This document shows, in pieces, positions 1 through 6,533 of a stretch of 10,290 bases of DNA. A program made the translations under genes and the position numbers. This DNA comes from Treponema sp. (GTDB lineage: Bacteria; Spirochaetota; Spirochaetia; Treponematales; Breznakiellaceae). Position 1 is the stretch's first letter. Every line of letters begins with the position of its first letter. The stretch lies in contig JAITQR010000277.1 in assembly GCA_031288815.1 (NCBI GenBank), positions 1 through 10,290 of the forward strand, given 5' to 3'. Below the pieces are notes generated by a model that was not told the origin of the DNA, made no database searches, and saw only the letters and a program-made list of their open reading frames with translations.

Positions 1-1
1 G

Positions 2-289
2 GAACGGGAGCTGATTGACCTTTACGGGGAAAAACTCAGAGCCGATGTGGTTAAGGCCAACCATCACGGGGGCGACACTTCCAACAGTTCCCGGTGGATC
101 AGGACGACAGGCCCCAGAATAGTGATCGCCATGAACGATGTTATCTCCAGCATGACGGTTTACGGCAACTACAAAAAAAACGGCGGGGCCTTTTACCATA
201 CCCTTGAAGACGGCATCGTCAGGGTCTCCATGGACAAGAACCGGAATTACGGCGTTACCACCCGGTTTGACAGCTGGCTCCGGAATTGA
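2..289 (+). CDS. ComEC-like metallo-beta-lactamase-fold hydrolase, C-terminal part
   Basis: The reading frame is open from the first bases of the window and ends with TGA at 287-289, so only the last 95 residues are present and the true start lies upstream. The visible part contains VVKANHHGGDTSNS, the HHG-x-x-x-S signature that closes the metal site of ComEC/Rec2-type metallo-beta-lactamase domains. It is followed by a strand-rich tail (GPRIVIAMNDV, then a YHTLEDGIVRVS segment) that matches the usual end of this domain, where a DG-I-x-V hairpin is typical. Such domains are phosphodiesterase-like hydrolases. In ComEC they sit on the outer face of the DNA-uptake channel, but many stand-alone secreted forms exist. 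Because the N-terminal part is missing, I cannot tell ComEC itself from a stand-alone protein. It is convergent with the GH57-like gene, 81 bases away. Confidence 0.72.
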   Translation, partial: ERELIDLYGEKLRADVVKANHHGGDTSNSSRWIRTTGPRIVIAMNDVISSMTVYGNYKKNGGAFYHTLEDGIVRVSMDKNRNYGVTTRFDSWLRN

Positions 290-303
290 TAGGCGGATCG
301 CCT

Positions 304-344
304 GAATCAAAGTATATTTTGCTGAAAGCGTGGGCGTTTGATTC
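304..344. terminator. Possible bidirectional terminator between convergent genes
   Basis: A perfect 8-bp inverted repeat, GAATCAAA (304-311) and TTTGATTC (337-344), lies between the ends of two convergent genes. Just before it is a short hairpin, AGGCG-GAT-CGCCT (291-303). The 25-base loop is long and there is no clean T-run, so an intrinsic terminator is only a weak suggestion. The placement, rather than the strength of the stem, is the main argument. Confidence 0.25.
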
Positions 345-370
345 GCTTGACGATCTTATGGAAACCCGCG

Positions 371-2317
371 CTAATGGGCAAATTTCAGGGTAAAAACCAG
401 CTTCCAGCTTTCCCCGGGTTTGAGGACCGCCGGGAAAACCGCCGTGACGCAGGATGACTGGTAAAGGCCGGGGCCGGGCCGGTTTTCCGGCGCGGTTCTC
501 CGGGGGAAGATCCATCCGTTAAAGGGCCTGTCCGCCCCCAGGCTGACGATGGCCTCGTTCTTGAGATCCTGGAATTTGAGAAGATCCGTGTCTTTTACCG
601 CCAGAACATCTTGCCCCAAGGCATCGTCCTGGCCGGGCTTTAAAACCTCCGCGCCTTTAAGAACGCGCACAAAATTCTCCCCCTCCCCGGGGAAAGACAG
701 ATCGACAGTGGAAGCAAAAAGAAAACCAGTCTCTTCCTTACCCGGATTGGCCAGGGTATAAGTCACTTCCAGGGTGTCCCGGCGAAGCTGATAGCTTTTC
801 TCTATGCCGAGGGCGCGGAAGGGACATCCCTCATGGGTTTCCGCGGCTGAGGGGGGGAGATAAAAAGAGACCTTCCCCCGAACCTTGTCCATTTCCCTCA
901 GCTCAAAGCGTTCTTCCCCGCAGTCCCGGGTCCCCTCGCTCCGGCCGGAGAGGATATCCCCGGGGGGAAAACCGGCGGGCAGGAACCGGTCGATAAAAGA
1001 GGCTTTCCGGTTCCGGTTTGAGCCGGATATTGACCGGTGGAAGATGTCCAGATAATTCCAGGAGTTGGGAAGGTAATCCAGCTCAAAAACACCCGCCCCC
1101 AGAAGCCGGATATAGCAGTTTATCCGCTCGCCCCGGAAAAGGTATTCTATCTCGCCGTCAAAATCAAAATCAAAATTCATCAGGGAAGGGATAAAATCCC
1201 CCGCCTCACGGGTTATCTTTTCCGCCTCCAGAAGGGCTTTGTAAGCGGATCGCCTGATGGACGGACGGTATATACCCCCGTTTTCCGCCGGATAAAAAAC
1301 ATCGATCCCCTGGGCCTTCCAAAGCTCCTCCAAGGCGGTTCGTTTCCGGGACTTATCCCCCCTAAGCTGGTTGGCCAGGGTGTGGGAAAAGATCATTCTG
1401 GCGTAAATTTCGTTGGCTTCCGGGTATTCCAGAAGGTACTGCCGCAGGAAAAGCCGGTTCCCGCTCCCGTCCTCTTCCATGGAGTTAGGAAAGCACGCCC
1501 TTGAAAGACCCCTCCGGCCTTTGATGTACCTGCCGGGAGTGGTAAATTCCAGAAAAGAACCGCAGGAGGATAGACCTTCAAAAAACTCCCGCCAGTAAAG
1601 TTCCGCCTCTTCCTGGCCCTTAAGCTCCCCGGAGGCCTGATCCGGGTTTTCCGGCAAAACCCGGCCTGGACCCGGGAATACAGAAACCAGCCAATCCCGG
1701 CCGGCGGGCAGGGCGGCGGCTATTTTTTCCAGAGCCGCCCCGGGGTTGTTCTCCCAAACCGGCTCGCCCGCTCGCCCCTGTACCGGAAAAACCGCAATCA
1801 GCTTCCCCTGATCCTCGCTGATGCAGGGAGAATAGAGAGCCTTTCCCGAAAGCCCCGCCAGGACAAACTGTCTTTCGCTCAGAAAAGTATAAGCCATACC
1901 GCAGTTTACCAGGGAAAGCACCAGACTTTGTTCCCAGTCCATAGCGGGTATCCAGCAGCCCTGGGGCTTTTTCCCGAAGCGCTTACGCAGGTAAGTGGTT
2001 AAAAGCTCTACCTGGCCGATCCTGTCCTGCTGGGGGATTACGGAAAACAGGGGCTCGTAAAAGCCCCCGCCCAGGATCTCTATCTGCTTGGCGGATACCA
2101 GATCCTCGATAAACATGAGAAATTCCGGATGCATCCGTTCCAGCCAGTTGAACAGGGGCCCGGAACAGTGAAGCGTCCCCTGGATTTTGGGAAATTTAAA
2201 GAGGCTTGAGATAAAAGGCCGCAGCCGGAGAGCATAGGTCTTTTCGAATTCCTCATCTCCCGCCCCATAGGGGACATGAAAATGAGAGCCCACAATAATA
2301 TGCAATTTTCCGGCCAT
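371..2317 (-). CDS. GH57 4-alpha-glucanotransferase-like protein, probable pseudoenzyme
   Basis: A 648-residue protein that aligns along its length with archaeal GH57 4-alpha-glucanotransferases, which normally cut and rejoin alpha-1,4-glucans in the cytoplasm. Visible landmarks are SHFHVPYG (11-18, in place of the usual H-x-HQP-x-G), SGPLFNWLE (52-60), GGFYEPLFSVIP (84-95), NGGIYRPSIRRSAY (346-359), and a C-terminal domain opening with NFDFDFDGEIE and GVFELDYLPNSWN (381-421), as in the DUF1926 beta domain. The nucleophile motif W-L-T-E-R-V-W reads W-I-P-A-M-D-W (122-128), so the catalytic Glu is Ala125. The HDDGEKFG motif carrying the acid/base Asp reads VFPGPGRV (213-220). The YWHG segment before GGIY is also lost. 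The frame is intact. There is no signal peptide, so it is probably cytoplasmic. It starts 90 bases after rnfA and may have its own promoter; an AGGA lies 10 bases before the ATG. The family is clear; catalytic activity is doubtful. Confidence 0.85.
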   Translation of the reverse strand: MAGKLHIIVGSHFHVPYGAGDEEFEKTYALRLRPFISSLFKFPKIQGTLHCSGPLFNWLERMHPEFLMFIEDLVSAKQIEILGGGFYEPLFSVIPQQDRIGQVELLTTYLRKRFGKKPQGCWIPAMDWEQSLVLSLVNCGMAYTFLSERQFVLAGLSGKALYSPCISEDQGKLIAVFPVQGRAGEPVWENNPGAALEKIAAALPAGRDWLVSVFPGPGRVLPENPDQASGELKGQEEAELYWREFFEGLSSCGSFLEFTTPGRYIKGRRGLSRACFPNSMEEDGSGNRLFLRQYLLEYPEANEIYARMIFSHTLANQLRGDKSRKRTALEELWKAQGIDVFYPAENGGIYRPSIRRSAYKALLEAEKITREAGDFIPSLMNFDFDFDGEIEYLFRGERINCYIRLLGAGVFELDYLPNSWNYLDIFHRSISGSNRNRKASFIDRFLPAGFPPGDILSGRSEGTRDCGEERFELREMDKVRGKVSFYLPPSAAETHEGCPFRALGIEKSYQLRRDTLEVTYTLANPGKEETGFLFASTVDLSFPGEGENFVRVLKGAEVLKPGQDDALGQDVLAVKDTDLLKFQDLKNEAIVSLGADRPFNGWIFPRRTAPENRPGPGLYQSSCVTAVFPAVLKPGESWKLVFTLKFAH

Positions 2318-2407
2318 TCGCGGTTAATCCTGTAATTGGTCCTTGTTTAACTTATTTAGTTTATTTTAAGGTATAAACGGAGAAAGGGGAAGAACCCGTT
2401 TATAGTT
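2318..2407 (-). promoter_or_regulatory. AT-rich spacer, probable promoter region of the GH57-like gene
   Basis: This 90-base gap is the only real break in the minus-strand gene chain and is much more AT-rich than its surroundings, with several TTAAAATAAAC- and TAAATAAG-like stretches between about 2340 and 2372 on the minus strand. That composition suits a promoter for the GH57-like gene. No -35/-10 pair stands out clearly, so no exact hexamers are assigned. The ribosome binding site is probably AGGA (2328-2331), 10 bases from the ATG. Confidence 0.35.
2372..2404 (-). terminator. Stem-loop after rnfA, possible terminator or attenuator
   Basis: A perfect 9-bp inverted repeat, TATAAACGG (2372-2380) and CCGTTTATA (2396-2404), encloses a 15-base loop four bases after the rnfA stop codon. 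On the minus strand it is followed by an AT-rich run, but not by a clean string of T. It could end or weaken transcription of the rnf operon before the GH57-like gene. An operator role is the alternative. Confidence 0.4.
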
Positions 2408-3010
2408 TCATAAGCCTAAAGCGTTGAAAAACAAGGCCGCCACGGAAGCAAAAACAAGGGACATAATGCCCAAGGTAACAATGGCCAGGGGGCTTCCCCG
2501 CAAGAAACGGGGGACCGCCTCAAAACCGGCCCGGCGCCGGATCTCTTCAAGCACAAACACGGGGAACAGTATCCCCAGGCTAAAGAAAAAGGCAAGCACC
2601 GCCGCTTCCAGGGTATTGGTTGCCGTGTGCAGGGCCAGAAAAAGGGCGGTGGGAATCAGACCCTCGTAGGCGCTGATAGTCTTATAAACAGGCGACCAGC
2701 CCCCTTTCCGGAGGATGAAACGCTTAAGAAGGATCTCAAGGCCGGCGCAGACCGGCGCGCTCAGGGGAAAGATCAGGATAAACCGGAAAAAACCGAGCCC
2801 CAGAGGCCCCAAGAGATAGGTAAAAACGACCCAGAGAATCAGAACGGACAGGAAGATCACCCCCCCCTCAAGGAGACGGGCGGCACAGAAGGCCCGGTCT
2901 ATCTTATTATCCTTTTTTTCCACTGTCAGGGCCCGAATCCCCAGGCCGAAGTGAAGGATCAGGTTGCAGGCCAGGGCGGCGAAGACCCCCAGGGCCGCCA
3001 AAACACTCAC
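2408..3010 (-). CDS. rnfA: RnfA-like membrane subunit of a divergent Rnf complex
   Basis: A 200-residue polytopic inner-membrane protein, close to the usual 190-200 residues of RnfA. The C-terminal half is the clearest match: LIPTALFLALHTATNTLEAAVLAFFFSLGI then VFVLEEIRRRAGFEAVPRFLRGSPLAIVTLGIMSL (118-185) follows the RnfA pattern of a helix, IRER-x-x-x-x-x-VP-x-x-x-RG-x-x-IALI-x-x-GLMSLAF. In normal RnfA, Cys in LGLCPF and Cys in ITTNC, with two from RnfE, hold a 2Fe-2S cluster within the membrane. Here the aligned positions read GLGIRAL (22-28) and LIPTAL (118-123), so both ligands are missing. Other cysteines (15, 42, 88) are elsewhere. The start is GTG, overlapping the rnfE stop as GTGA, with AGGAGG 7 bases upstream. 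It is the last gene of the operon; rnfB, which normally accompanies rnfA, does not follow. Confidence 0.8.
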   Translation of the reverse strand: MSVLAALGVFAALACNLILHFGLGIRALTVEKKDNKIDRAFCAARLLEGGVIFLSVLILWVVFTYLLGPLGLGFFRFILIFPLSAPVCAGLEILLKRFILRKGGWSPVYKTISAYEGLIPTALFLALHTATNTLEAAVLAFFFSLGILFPVFVLEEIRRRAGFEAVPRFLRGSPLAIVTLGIMSLVFASVAALFFNALGL

Positions 3011-3630
3011 CGGCCTTCCTCCTGGCTGATCTTCAGGCGCCTAAAAAGGACAAGCCCATAGCCCAAGAGGAATAAGGCCCCGGGAGTGGCGGCTATTACC
3101 CTGATGGGGAAAAAAGCCTCCTCTTCCGCGACAAAGAGGAAAAAGATTCCCTCCGAACCGCCGGGCAGGGAAAGGCTACAGAAACCCAGAGGTTCCCGGA
3201 TAAGCGAAAAGACAATGATCAGCGCCGAAAGGGTTGCCGCCTCGGAGTATGCCTTAGTCAAAATATCTGCCGGTTCAAGGCCCGCGCTGCGATCCAAAAT
3301 GCCCGAAGTTATACAGCAGATAGGGATGAGGAAAAGAGCGAAAAACGTTTCCAATACCAGAAAAGGGCTGACAAACCAGAGAAACAGATCGTATACACTG
3401 GCAATGATAGAGACAAGCAGTACCAGAATCCAGGTTTTTCCTTTTTTGGGCAGTATCCGGGCGGACGCGCCATGCGCAAGGGCCGACAGAGTATATACCC
3501 AGAGCAGAGAACCCGCGGCGGCCAGGGCAAAGGCAAGCCTTCCGGAGGCGAGAATAAGGATGCTGCTGCCTATCAGACTGCTTAGAGGCGACCAGCGGCC
3601 CCAAAAACTATCGTCGTTTTTTAAATTCAC
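3007..3630 (-). CDS. rnfE: RnfE-like membrane subunit of a divergent Rnf complex
   Basis: A 207-residue polytopic membrane protein, homologous in plan to RnfA and slightly shorter than typical RnfE. Identification rests on position between rnfG and rnfA, the membrane-helix pattern, LSALIIVFSLIREPLGFCSLSLPGG (135-158), which matches the RnfE stretch ending in LRE-x-x-G-x-G-x-LFDG, and the terminal PGALFLLGYGLVLF (173-186), which matches PPGAFIGLGLMLA. The usual LGLCPL is replaced by IGSSIL (20-25) and the usual VTNCIVVGR aligns with CITSGILDR (106-114), so both 2Fe-2S cysteine positions are Ser (23 and 109). Adjacent Cys105 and Cys106 might compensate, which cannot be judged by eye. The start is GTG, sharing GTGA with the rnfG stop, with GGGGAGG 6 bases upstream. 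The family assignment is less certain than for RnfC or RnfD. Confidence 0.72.
   Translation of the reverse strand: MNLKNDDSFWGRWSPLSSLIGSSILILASGRLAFALAAAGSLLWVYTLSALAHGASARILPKKGKTWILVLLVSIIASVYDLFLWFVSPFLVLETFFALFLIPICCITSGILDRSAGLEPADILTKAYSEAATLSALIIVFSLIREPLGFCSLSLPGGSEGIFFLFVAEEEAFFPIRVIAATPGALFLLGYGLVLFRRLKISQEEGR
3018..3023 (-). promoter_or_regulatory. Ribosome binding site of rnfA
   Basis: AGGAGG on the minus strand, 7 bases before the GTG at 3008-3010. It lies inside the end of rnfE and supports the GTG start in the GTGA overlap. Confidence 0.75.
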
Positions 3631-4094
3631 GAGCCGCCTCCCCTTCTTATCAGTTTCTCGTCCGACTCAATCCTGCGGATGTATATTCGCAAGATTCCCC
3701 GGGGGATACGGTCAAAAATCTGCCTGCCGTGGTTCCCCAGCGGAATAAGCCGATCCACCTTCCCCTGATCGTCCAGCAAGGCCCCCACAGGCAGGGCGGC
3801 TCCCCCGTTCAGGAGAGGGAAGATCAGCATAGAGCCGCCGGAATTGGCCAGGCCAAAACGCCTGCCCAAAGGCTCGCGGCCGGAAAAGCGCCGGGGCAGA
3901 GGCTCAGTAAGGCGGACGCTTTCCTTCTGGGCCTCCAAAGACCGGTTCGCCGCCTGGAGCAGCCCCCGATCCCTTACCGGGCCGGTAAGAACCCAGAGAA
4001 GGGCCCCAACCAAAACAAGCCCTCCTATCCAGCCTCCCAGAATCGCCGCCTCCCTCATTTTGAGGCCCGGATCTTTGATGCCGAAACCAATCAT
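3627..4094 (-). CDS. rnfG: RnfG-like subunit, short and without the flavinylation motif
   Basis: A 155-residue protein with a short cytoplasmic N-terminus, one membrane helix at about 17-37 and an extracytoplasmic domain. This is the layout of RnfG, which normally has about 200 residues and carries a covalently bound FMN on Thr of a C-terminal SGAT motif. The FMN-binding-domain core is faintly visible: FPLLNGGAALPVGALLDDQGKVDRLIPLGNHGRQ (92-125) resembles the G-x-I-x-V-x-x-D-x-x-G-x-I-x-x-x-x-x-x-x-H segment. The ETPG that normally follows is not seen. The chain ends soon after, in a basic tail, with no S/T-G-A-T anywhere. Its ATG shares ATGA with the rnfD stop and has GAGG 7 bases upstream. 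Identification depends heavily on its place between rnfD and rnfE; on sequence alone it would be a single-pass FMN-binding-domain-like protein. Confidence 0.65.
   Translation of the reverse strand: MIGFGIKDPGLKMREAAILGGWIGGLVLVGALLWVLTGPVRDRGLLQAANRSLEAQKESVRLTEPLPRRFSGREPLGRRFGLANSGGSMLIFPLLNGGAALPVGALLDDQGKVDRLIPLGNHGRQIFDRIPRGILRIYIRRIESDEKLIRRGGGS
3637..3643 (-). promoter_or_regulatory. Ribosome binding site of rnfE
   Basis: GGGGAGG on the minus strand, 6 bases before the GTG at 3628-3630. It decides in favour of GTG as the start within the GTGA overlap. Confidence 0.7.
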
Positions 4095-5224
4095 GCGGGA
4101 ACCTCGTCATGCTCGGCGGAAGACCCCATGGAAGGGCTTATAACGGTCCGCCTGGCCCGTTGAGAATAGAGGAACCTGGTCTCCAGGATCCGGATCAGGG
4201 GAGTAAGGACGTTTACCAGGGCCACGGCGAAAAAAGCCCCGTAAGGTTCGGCGCCCGGATAACGGAATATAAACGAAAACAGCGCCCCAATAAACACCAT
4301 GGCCGCCATTCCCGCGCTGGACTTGGCCCCGCTAACCGGATCCGCCATAAGGAAAAAAGCCGCCACCAGGGTTCCCCCGGAGAAAAAGCCAAAAAGAATA
4401 TCCCCGCTTCCCGGCGGCCCGCCGTAGAAAATCCCGCCAAATATCCGAATAAGCAGGGCGTAGATTCCCAAATAGAGCGCGGGTATCCAGGGGCGGATCA
4501 CTTGGAAGCCAAAAACAACCGCCGTTCCCAGAAACAGGGCGGCGATACCCCGATCCGCGATTATTCCCGGAGTATTGGAAAAAAAGAGCGAGATATAGCC
4601 CGCGGGCAGTTCCGATCCGGCAAGGGCAAAGACGGTACGGTTAAGAAAACCCGTTACCGCCAGATCTATTCCCAAAGGGGAAGAGGCCCCGGCGCTTATC
4701 TTCAAAATTCCCAGCGGGGAACCCTGGGGATCGGATAAACCCTGGCCGAGAGCCCCGGCCAGAGCCGAAAAGTAGGAACCTTCCAGGGCGGTATTAAAAG
4801 AATGGGGCCAGGAAAAACGGATAAAGAGCCAGGCCCCCAGGGCGGGGTTTATCCAGTTGGCGCCCAATCCCCCAAAACTAAACTTGACCAGCAGCATGGC
4901 AAAGACTACCCCTACCGCCGCGTACAGGGGATGGATCTGATTGGGCAGGAGTAGGGTAAGAATCATAGCCGACGCGGCGGCGCTCCCATCGGATACCCTG
5001 CCCCCGGGCAGGCCGCCTTCCCGGCGGAAAAAATGCTGGGCCCAAAACTCCGTACCCAGGGCGGCAATCAAGGCCACCAGGGCCAATTCAAGGGAGACAA
5101 AGCGATCCGTCCAGGATGATTCCAGCGCGACGATACCCGCGCAGGAACAGGCCAGCCACATACGTAAAGGCGTTGAACGGGCAAGATTAACCTGGGGCTT
5201 CTGTTTAAGCAGGGTATTCTGCAT
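4091..5224 (-). CDS. rnfD: RnfD-like membrane subunit of a divergent Rnf complex
   Basis: A 377-residue polytopic membrane protein of the RnfD/NqrB family, slightly longer than usual. Clear family blocks are GGRVSDGSAAASAMILTLLLP (74-94), KFSFGGLGANWINPALGAW (114-132), LFGFFSGGTLVAAFFLMADPVSGA (267-290) and AFFAVALVNVLTPLI (320-334). The GGLG-x-N-x-x-NPA and SGGT-x-x-x-AFF-x-x-x-DPV patterns are characteristic. Normal RnfD has FMN bound to Thr in D-x-x-S-G-A-T. The equivalent stretch here reads KISAGASSPLG (175-185), with the Asp replaced by Lys and the Thr by Ser181, so covalent flavinylation is uncertain. The ATG at 5222-5224 overlaps rnfC by 20 bases and has AAGGGGG 9 bases upstream. Confidence 0.9.
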   Translation of the reverse strand: MQNTLLKQKPQVNLARSTPLRMWLACSCAGIVALESSWTDRFVSLELALVALIAALGTEFWAQHFFRREGGLPGGRVSDGSAAASAMILTLLLPNQIHPLYAAVGVVFAMLLVKFSFGGLGANWINPALGAWLFIRFSWPHSFNTALEGSYFSALAGALGQGLSDPQGSPLGILKISAGASSPLGIDLAVTGFLNRTVFALAGSELPAGYISLFFSNTPGIIADRGIAALFLGTAVVFGFQVIRPWIPALYLGIYALLIRIFGGIFYGGPPGSGDILFGFFSGGTLVAAFFLMADPVSGAKSSAGMAAMVFIGALFSFIFRYPGAEPYGAFFAVALVNVLTPLIRILETRFLYSQRARRTVISPSMGSSAEHDEVPA

Positions 5225-6533
5225 TTTTCAGCACCCCCTTCTCGGCGGCGTTCAGAATTACGCTCGACAGGGGAAGGTGGGAGGGGCACACCACGTCACA
5301 GCAGCCGCAGCCGTGACATTCCCCGGGCCGGTCGCCCACGGGAGACCGGAAATTCCCGCCTTCGATCTTTTTAAACAGCTCCTCCGGATCAAGCCCCACC
5401 GGGCAGACCATCCGGCATTCACCGCAGCCGATACAGTTCTGGGGGGCGGATATGCCGGACTGGTTTTTCAGGATGGCAAAGACGGCGAAACTGGTCTTCA
5501 CAATCGGTTCGTCCAAATCGACCACCTTCCGGCCCAGAAGGGGGGAACCGGTGCCGATCCGTTTCGGCTTTTCGGTAAACCCCCCGCATTCGGCAAAGAC
5601 ATCGCCGATTCGCGTACCGATCCGTACCTTCATTACCTGGGGATGTCTGACCGCCGAGCCTCCCACGGTTACATACCGATCCAGAATGGGCCTTTTAAAC
5701 TTTACCGCGTCATGAACCGCCGCCAAAGTCGCGGGCCCCAGCATCACGAGGGAATCCAGCGCCACCGAATCCCTCTTTTCGTAACTTCGCAGGGCCAGTT
5801 CCAATTCCCGCCGGTTACGCTGGGGATACCGGGATCCGGTCAGCACCAGAGACGCGGAAATACCGTAATTCCCCGCCTCGGCAAGGAAGAGGTTCCCCAG
5901 ATCCTTCTCTTCCTGGGAAAAGGCAAACACTATACGCTGGGCGCTCACCATGGTGGCCGCAATAACGCTCCCCTCCACTACCGCGCCGGGCCGTTCCCGG
6001 CATAAAACGTAATCCGCGGCAAGCCAGGGATCGTCAAACACGCAACGGACAACCAGGGTAAGGGGTTCCAGGGAAGATCTAAAACCCGAAACAATATCCG
6101 ACAGGGGGCGGCCGGAACCTTCCATCTCCACCAGGCCGTATTCTGATACCAGATGCTGAAGCTCGTAGGGGGAGAGCCCCATCCAGGGGAAAATATCCTC
6201 CTGCTTCCCCAGTTTTTCAAAACTTCCCTCCATACGGATAACCAGAGCCTCATCGGTTTGACCGTCCGCCGTTTTCCAGGACACCGCGTCAACAACCTTA
6301 CCGGGGACGGTGGCGTGCACGTTGGTGGAACCCATACCCTGTCCCCGTCCGATAAGCATCCCCTCCCTTACCGGGTCTCCCACCGTCACCAGAGGGTAGG
6401 CGCGGCCTCCCGACTGCTGGGTCAGGGGAATGATCGACAGGTTGGGAAGGAAAGCGGTCACGCTGGAATCTCTGGGGGGGACGGCAGGATCCTCAAAAGA
6501 AAAACCTCCCCGGGGAAAGGAATACACTCTCAT
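5205..6533 (-). CDS. rnfC: RnfC-like peripheral subunit with two 4Fe-4S clusters
   Basis: About 442 residues, the length of compact RnfC proteins. RnfC normally sits on the cytoplasmic face and passes electrons between NADH and the rest of Rnf. Visible in order (numbered from the GTG at 6536): an N-terminal barrel-sandwich-like domain with VTVGDPVREGMLIG and VHATVPGKVV (50-82), a central Nqo1-like region, PILDRYVTVGG and VRIGTRIGDVFAECGGF (253-290), and two ferredoxin motifs, C368-x2-C371-x2-C374-x3-C378P and C407-x2-C410-x2-C413-x3-C417P. The iron-sulfur part is perfect. The central nucleotide/FMN motifs are not: the usual GLGGAGFPT aligns with a stretch around GLVEMEGSGRP (134-144), and NGAECEPY with VRCVFDDPW (163-171). 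The start is either GTG at 6536 or ATG at 6533, which shares its A with the upstream stop (TGATG); ATG is preferred. Confidence 0.9.
   Translation of the reverse strand: MRVYSFPRGGFSFEDPAVPPRDSSVTAFLPNLSIIPLTQQSGGRAYPLVTVGDPVREGMLIGRGQGMGSTNVHATVPGKVVDAVSWKTADGQTDEALVIRMEGSFEKLGKQEDIFPWMGLSPYELQHLVSEYGLVEMEGSGRPLSDIVSGFRSSLEPLTLVVRCVFDDPWLAADYVLCRERPGAVVEGSVIAATMVSAQRIVFAFSQEEKDLGNLFLAEAGNYGISASLVLTGSRYPQRNRRELELALRSYEKRDSVALDSLVMLGPATLAAVHDAVKFKRPILDRYVTVGGSAVRHPQVMKVRIGTRIGDVFAECGGFTEKPKRIGTGSPLLGRKVVDLDEPIVKTSFAVFAILKNQSGISAPQNCIGCGECRMVCPVGLDPEELFKKIEGGNFRSPVGDRPGECHGCGCCDVVCPSHLPLSSVILNAAEKGVLKNAEYPA
5234..5240 (-). promoter_or_regulatory. Ribosome binding site of rnfD
   Basis: AAGGGGG on the minus strand, 9 bases before the ATG, located inside the end of rnfC. 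It supports the 20-base overlap of rnfC and rnfD. Confidence 0.65.

Noticed and set aside
1158..1178. Short TCAAAA repeat, with a similar stretch near 7018-7030
   Set aside because: On the minus strand both encode Phe-Asp repeats inside two unrelated proteins (NFDFDFDG in the GH57-like protein, where the segment is a family feature, and LDFDFDP in the unknown membrane protein). They are short coding coincidences, not a DNA repeat family.
1037..1504. 155-residue plus-strand open frame
   Set aside because: It lies entirely inside the GH57-like gene on the opposite strand, has no family signature, and is explained by the high GC content, which leaves few stop codons in other frames.
4941..6005. 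354-residue plus-strand open frame opposite rnfC and rnfD
   Set aside because: Long but antisense to two well-supported genes, with low-complexity, His/Arg/Gly/Pro-rich translation and no motif. It is a shadow of the GC-rich coding strand.
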